Source: Bacteroidales bacterium UBA1392 | Lineage (GTDB): Bacteria; Bacteroidota; Bacteroidia; Bacteroidales; UBA932 | Direction: 5' to 3' | DNA length: 64,000 nucleotides | NCBI GenBank assembly: GCA_002305275.1 | Contig: DBQO01000022.1 | Location: forward strand, 1 to 64,000 | In this document: positions 60,280 through 64,000 of the stretch, one piece after another | Numbering within the stretch: position 1 is the stretch's first letter | Layout: every line of letters begins with the position of its first letter | Position numbers and translations under genes: made by a program | Notes under the pieces: generated by a model | Told to the model about the DNA's origin: nothing | Database searches by the model: none | Seen by the model: only the letters and a program-made list of their open reading frames with translations

Positions 60280-62739
60280 CTATCTCAAAATAGCACCGAA
60301 TTTTGTCTGGAAGGCTTTTAAGAGCTTGTCAACAGCCTTTTCTACATCAGCATCGGTAAGAGTCTGGTCGGGATGCTGAAGAGTGAAACCCAATGCATAC
60401 TGCTTTTTGTCTGAAGGAATCTTATCTCCGCGATAGACATCAAACAGGATCACCTGACGAAGCAAACTCTTTTCCGTCTGGAAAGCACATTTGCGAAGTT
60501 CGGCAAAAGAGACACTCTCATCCAGAAGCAGTGCAAGGTCTCTACGCACTTCAGGATATTTGGGAAGTTCCTTAAACCTCACTTTATTGCGTTTCAGCAA
60601 TTCTAAAATTCCATCCCACATAATTTCTGCCACGAAAAGAGGTTGTTTGATGCCATACCGGCGTGCCAATGCAGGCTGAATCGTACCTAAAACTGCTATT
60701 TGCTTACCTTGAAGTCTATATTCCAGCCCTTCACTGAAAATATCCGATGGAGCTGCATCACTCTCGAGATCATATATATTACATCCCAGCCTCTTGAGAA
60801 GCAGTTCCAAATAACCTTTCAGATAGAAATAGTGCCCAAGTCCCGTCTCATTCCGCCACGATTTGGCCCCATGTCCTGTAATTGCCATGGAGAGTCGCAT
60901 CTCCTCCCTGTACGACTTTAGATTGGAAGCGGGGTCATCATCACCCTCTTTTGGAACAAAAGAATAGACATTTCCCATCTCGAAAATCTTTAAATCAGTA
61001 ATCTGGCGGTTAAGATTATATGCTACAACCTCAAGTGCATTAAGTATAAGCGTCTGGCGCATGGAATCAAGATCATGGCTCAACGGATTGAGCAACCGGA
61101 CAAGCCTTTCCGGAGGATAGGTCCGGAGTTTTGAATAATAGTCACTCTTTGTAAGGGAGTTATTCATTGTCTCCACAAAACCATTGTTGGCAAGAAATTC
61201 CGATATGCGCGAACGGAGCGCTTCTGGATCAGGAGTGGGAGTCCTGTTTATAGCCACCTTCATATTGAGGGGAAGCTCTATATTGTTGTAACCGTAAATG
61301 CGAAGCACCTCTTCCACCACATCACACTCTCGTGTGACATCCACCCTATATGAAGGGACATCCACCAAACAACCGGTTGCACTCTCTTTTCTGATATTAA
61401 AATCGAGCGATGCCAGGATATCCTTTATAGTCTGACTCTCTATTCTTTTACCGATAAGGGATTCCATACGCGAATAATCGAGTTCAAGCTGCACTTCCCG
61501 GAATTTATTGGGATAGGACTCCTGTATATCTCCAACTATCACACCCCCCGCAACCTCTGTTATGAGCATGGCGGCGCGTTTTGCGGCATACATTGTATTA
61601 AGCGGATCAACTCCTCGCTCATACCTGAATGAGGCATCGGTCTTAAGACCATGTCTCTTGGAACTCTTGCGAATGGTTGTAGGGTTGAAATAGGCACACT
61701 CAAGAAATATATCTGTCGTAGATTCCGTCACACCGGAGTCTTCTCCTCCAAATACTCCGGCTATGCACATAGGATCCTTTGCATTACAGATAACCAGGTC
61801 TTCCGATGAAAGGGTTCTTTCCACTCCGTCAAGGGTCACAAATTTGCAGTTTGGCGTACTACGGCGCACTACAACCTCACCACCCTCTATTTTAGATGCA
61901 TCAAATACGTGCAAAGGGTGTCCATTCTCATTGAGAAGAAAATTGGTGATATCTACAATATTATTGATAGGGCGTTGGCCGATCATCATAAGACGCTCTT
62001 TGAGCCACTCCGGAGATGGGCCTACCTTTACACCCCTTATAGTGATTCCAATATAGCGGGGAGCCAGATCAGGTGCTTCAACCCTTATGGGAATGGACTC
62101 TCCCTCAACATTAGTGAAACCCTCTACCGAAGGCAGCACAAACTCTACAGGTATATCCCTCAGTTTGCAATAGGCATAGAGGTCACGAGCTACTCCAATA
62201 TGAGATGCACCATCGATACGATTGGGTGTAAGACCAATCTCGAAGATGGTATCTGTCTTTAGTTTGAGGTAATCCTTAGCAGAAGTGCCTACGACGGCTT
62301 CGGGTTCCAACACCATAATACCCTCATGGTCTGTACCGATACCGAGTTCATCTTCGGCACAGATCATTCCATGGCTCTCTACTCCACGGATTTTCGATTT
62401 TTTGATCTTAAAACCACTGCCATCTTCGCCAGGCAACGTACTACCTACAGTTGCAAGGAGGACCTTCTGTCCGGTCGCAACATTTGGGGCGCCACAAACC
62501 ACCTGTAGAAGATCAGGAGCACCGGTATTTACTTTTGTCACATGCAGGTGATCTGAGTCGGGATGCTCCACACATTCAACTACCTGAGCAACGATTACTC
62601 CCTCCAGTCCACCGGGAACCTGCTCCACGTGCTTCATCTGTTCCACCTCAAGACCGGTAGAGGTCAATATCTTTTCAACTTCTGAAGGCTTTAGATCAAA
62701 TTTGAGATAATCTTTAAGCCAATTATAGGAAACTGTCAT
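60280..62739 (-). CDS. pheT: Phenylalanyl-tRNA synthetase beta subunit
   Basis: Beta subunit of the alpha2beta2 enzyme, 819 residues. The N-terminal EMAP/tRNA-binding domain is present (EGVIVAQVVECVEHPDSDHL), followed by the B3/B4 editing domain, B5, the class II-like core, and a C-terminal anticodon-binding FDX-ACB domain (FKELPKYPEVRRDLALLLDE). Charges tRNA-Phe and edits mischarged Tyr. pheS is not adjacent, as in many Bacteroidetes. Confidence 0.96.
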   Translation of the reverse strand: MTVSYNWLKDYLKFDLKPSEVEKILTSTGLEVEQMKHVEQVPGGLEGVIVAQVVECVEHPDSDHLHVTKVNTGAPDLLQVVCGAPNVATGQKVLLATVGSTLPGEDGSGFKIKKSKIRGVESHGMICAEDELGIGTDHEGIMVLEPEAVVGTSAKDYLKLKTDTIFEIGLTPNRIDGASHIGVARDLYAYCKLRDIPVEFVLPSVEGFTNVEGESIPIRVEAPDLAPRYIGITIRGVKVGPSPEWLKERLMMIGQRPINNIVDITNFLLNENGHPLHVFDASKIEGGEVVVRRSTPNCKFVTLDGVERTLSSEDLVICNAKDPMCIAGVFGGEDSGVTESTTDIFLECAYFNPTTIRKSSKRHGLKTDASFRYERGVDPLNTMYAAKRAAMLITEVAGGVIVGDIQESYPNKFREVQLELDYSRMESLIGKRIESQTIKDILASLDFNIRKESATGCLVDVPSYRVDVTRECDVVEEVLRIYGYNNIELPLNMKVAINRTPTPDPEALRSRISEFLANNGFVETMNNSLTKSDYYSKLRTYPPERLVRLLNPLSHDLDSMRQTLILNALEVVAYNLNRQITDLKIFEMGNVYSFVPKEGDDDPASNLKSYREEMRLSMAITGHGAKSWRNETGLGHYFYLKGYLELLLKRLGCNIYDLESDAAPSDIFSEGLEYRLQGKQIAVLGTIQPALARRYGIKQPLFVAEIMWDGILELLKRNKVRFKELPKYPEVRRDLALLLDESVSFAELRKCAFQTEKSLLRQVILFDVYRGDKIPSDKKQYALGFTLQHPDQTLTDADVEKAVDKLLKAFQTKFGAILR

Positions 62740-62757
62740 ATATAATATCTTTTTTCT

Positions 62758-63729
62758 CTATTTGAAAAGGGATCCCACGAACTCCTTTTTGTCGAATAGT
62801 TTGAGATCCTCAATCTTCTCACCCACCCCTATAAATTTTATGGGGATACGAAACTGGTCGCTTATACCAATGACCACACCACCTTTGGCGGTACCATCAA
62901 GTTTTGTAACTGCCAGTGCGGTCACTTCTGTTGCCTTGACAAATTCCCTTGCCTGGATAAATCCGTTTTGACCGGTGGAACCGTCTATTATCAACAACAC
63001 TTCGTGGGGAGCATCCGGTACAACCTTACTCATGACGTTGCGTATTTTGGTAAGCTCGTTCATCAGGTTGATTTTGTTGTGCAAACGACCTGCCGTATCT
63101 ATTATGACCACATCTGCTTCCTTAGCCACGGCAGACTTGACGCTGTCGAAGGCTACGGAAGCGGGATCCGCCCCCATTTCCTGTTTGACTATATCCACTC
63201 CGGCACGCTGACTCCATATTACCAGCTGGTCGACTGCGGCGGCCCTGAAGGTATCTGCAGCGCCGAGAACTACCTTTTTCCCCGCGTTTCTGAGTTGAGA
63301 TGCAAGTTTACCGATAGTTGTGGTCTTCCCTACTCCATTGACTCCCACCACCATTATTACATAGGGCTTTTTGGAAAAATCAAAGGGCTCAACCTGCGAT
63401 CCTGAGGCGACATCGAGCAGCGTCTCAATCTCTTCACATAAGATCTGATTCAGTTCGGATGTATTGAGGTATTTATCCTTAGCCACCCTCGCTTCAAGAC
63501 GCTCTATAATCTTCTGAGTAGTATCCACTCCCACATCGGATGTTATAAGTGCCTCCTCGATGGAGTCAAGTACGTCATCATCGACTATGCTTTTGCCTGC
63601 AATAGCATAGGTTATTTTGTTGAATATGGAAGTTTTGGTCTTCTTCAGACCCTCGTCAAGAGCAACATCTCTCTGTTCATACTCATCCTGAGCAGCTTTC
63701 TTCTTGCCGAATATTCCAAAAATTGCCAT
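62758..63729 (-). CDS. ftsY: Signal recognition particle receptor FtsY
   Basis: SRP-receptor GTPase that docks translating ribosomes at the membrane, 323 residues with a short acidic N-terminus and the NG domain only. GVNGVGKTTTIGKLASQL (G1), DTFRAAAVDQL, IIDTAGRLHNKINLMNEL (G3) and VTKLDGTAKGG (G4) are present. TACCTTTG (63753-63760) lies 23 bases before the ATG, in the same 14-base context as before metH. pheT follows after 18 bases. Confidence 0.96.
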   Translation of the reverse strand: MAIFGIFGKKKAAQDEYEQRDVALDEGLKKTKTSIFNKITYAIAGKSIVDDDVLDSIEEALITSDVGVDTTQKIIERLEARVAKDKYLNTSELNQILCEEIETLLDVASGSQVEPFDFSKKPYVIMVVGVNGVGKTTTIGKLASQLRNAGKKVVLGAADTFRAAAVDQLVIWSQRAGVDIVKQEMGADPASVAFDSVKSAVAKEADVVIIDTAGRLHNKINLMNELTKIRNVMSKVVPDAPHEVLLIIDGSTGQNGFIQAREFVKATEVTALAVTKLDGTAKGGVVIGISDQFRIPIKFIGVGEKIEDLKLFDKKEFVGSLFK

Positions 63730-63761
63730 TTTAATCTCTATTTGTCAACCTACAAAGGTAA

Positions 63762-64000
63762 CTATTTATTCGGCATTATCGCACTAACCATTTGTTCGAG
63801 TTCTGAAACATTCATATCGCATCGTATACAGAGAAAGTTTGCTTTAGGAAAATAGGTAATAATCACAAGGCCATATACCTTGTCTCCCTCTATGAGGGAG
63901 TAAGCATCCCCCTTAATCTCCTCATCCTCAGAGGCCTGATTAGACTGTTGCGGTGTTGTGAGATAGCCGTCGGACTTGACGGCTTCAGTAAGTTCTGCAA
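63762..64000 (-). CDS. 3' end of an unidentified gene (truncated by window edge)
   Basis: An open frame runs from the window edge to TAG at 63762-63764, giving 79 C-terminal residues. It contains KVYGLVIITYFPKANFLCIR and CDMNVSELEQMVSAIMPNK. The segment looks like a small alpha/beta domain and coding bias is good. I do not recognise the family. It ends 32 bases before the ftsY start codon and overlaps the ftsY -7 box. Confidence 0.65.
   Translation of the reverse strand, partial: AELTEAVKSDGYLTTPQQSNQASEDEEIKGDAYSLIEGDKVYGLVIITYFPKANFLCIRCDMNVSELEQMVSAIMPNK

Overview
This is a chromosomal window from a member of the Bacteroidetes, most likely the order Bacteroidales. The evidence is as follows. 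The tmRNA encodes a tag ending NNNYALAA. Several intergenic regions carry the phylum's promoter form (TTTG, then 19-23 bases, then TAnnTTTG). Most genes lack a Shine-Dalgarno (SD) sequence, while rpsU has a perfect one. Gene families largely confined to the phylum are present (DUF5683, DUF4296, YfhO, the long urocanase, two-subunit methylmalonyl-CoA mutase, short ribosome hibernation factor, AsnA). I see no rRNA, tRNA, CRISPR array, prophage, transposase or plasmid module. The content is core and metabolic.

Layout. 0.3-5.5 kb: tmRNA on the minus strand, two tandemly duplicated acyl-CoA ligases, and asnA. 5.5-9.2 kb: a minus-strand run of a MATE exporter, a cytidylate-kinase-like protein and the ABC-F ATPase EttA. 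9.4-10.8 kb: an unrecognised exported protein and a repeat-rich spacer. 10.8-14.1 kb: ackA-ptb-buk, a short-chain acyl-phosphate fermentation operon. 14.1-17 kb: a ComEC-like membrane protein without its nuclease domain, a PurF paralogue with a destroyed glutaminase site, and a small RRM protein. 17-21.5 kb: metF and metH. 21.6-29.3 kb: three family 2 glycosyltransferases facing a flippase / YfhO / lipid-kinase operon. 29.4-33.7 kb: parA-parB-DUF5683-lytic transglycosylase. 33.6-39.8 kb: a helix-hairpin-helix exported protein, purE, and the hpt-adk-obg-PAP2-lplA run. 39.8-43.4 kb: a hutU-xer-hpf operon divergent from rpsU. 43.5-47.6 kb: methylmalonyl-CoA mutase mutA/mutB. 47.7-52.5 kb: parE, an acyltransferase, a membrane protein and purD. 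52.6-59.4 kb: a DUF4296 lipoprotein, an amidohydrolase, a radical SAM enzyme, dtd, deoC, a hydroxyacid dehydrogenase, a short-chain dehydrogenase (SDR) and a double VOC-domain protein. 59.4-64 kb: ftsY-pheT and a UbiA/MqnP-like prenyltransferase, then the 3' end of an unidentified gene.

Metabolically the window fits an anaerobic fermenter. Acyl-CoAs made by the ligases or by fermentation can be cashed in through Ptb/Buk/AckA. Methylmalonyl-CoA mutase (B12) serves the succinate-propionate route. MetF/MetH (also B12) recycle homocysteine, and HutU degrades histidine. Three purine genes (purE, hpt, purD) and a PurF-like protein are scattered across the window.

The most notable observations are these: the PurF-like protein that lost its nucleophile and oxyanion residues but kept its Fe-S and PRPP-binding residues; a dispersed ATGTAGT heptamer and related intergenic repeats that intrude on gene ends and supply a stop codon; a fossil of the asnA promoter upstream of the first acyl-CoA ligase copy; and the rpsU Shine-Dalgarno sequence, an expected autoregulatory signal in this phylum. 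I did not find a clearly new multi-gene system.
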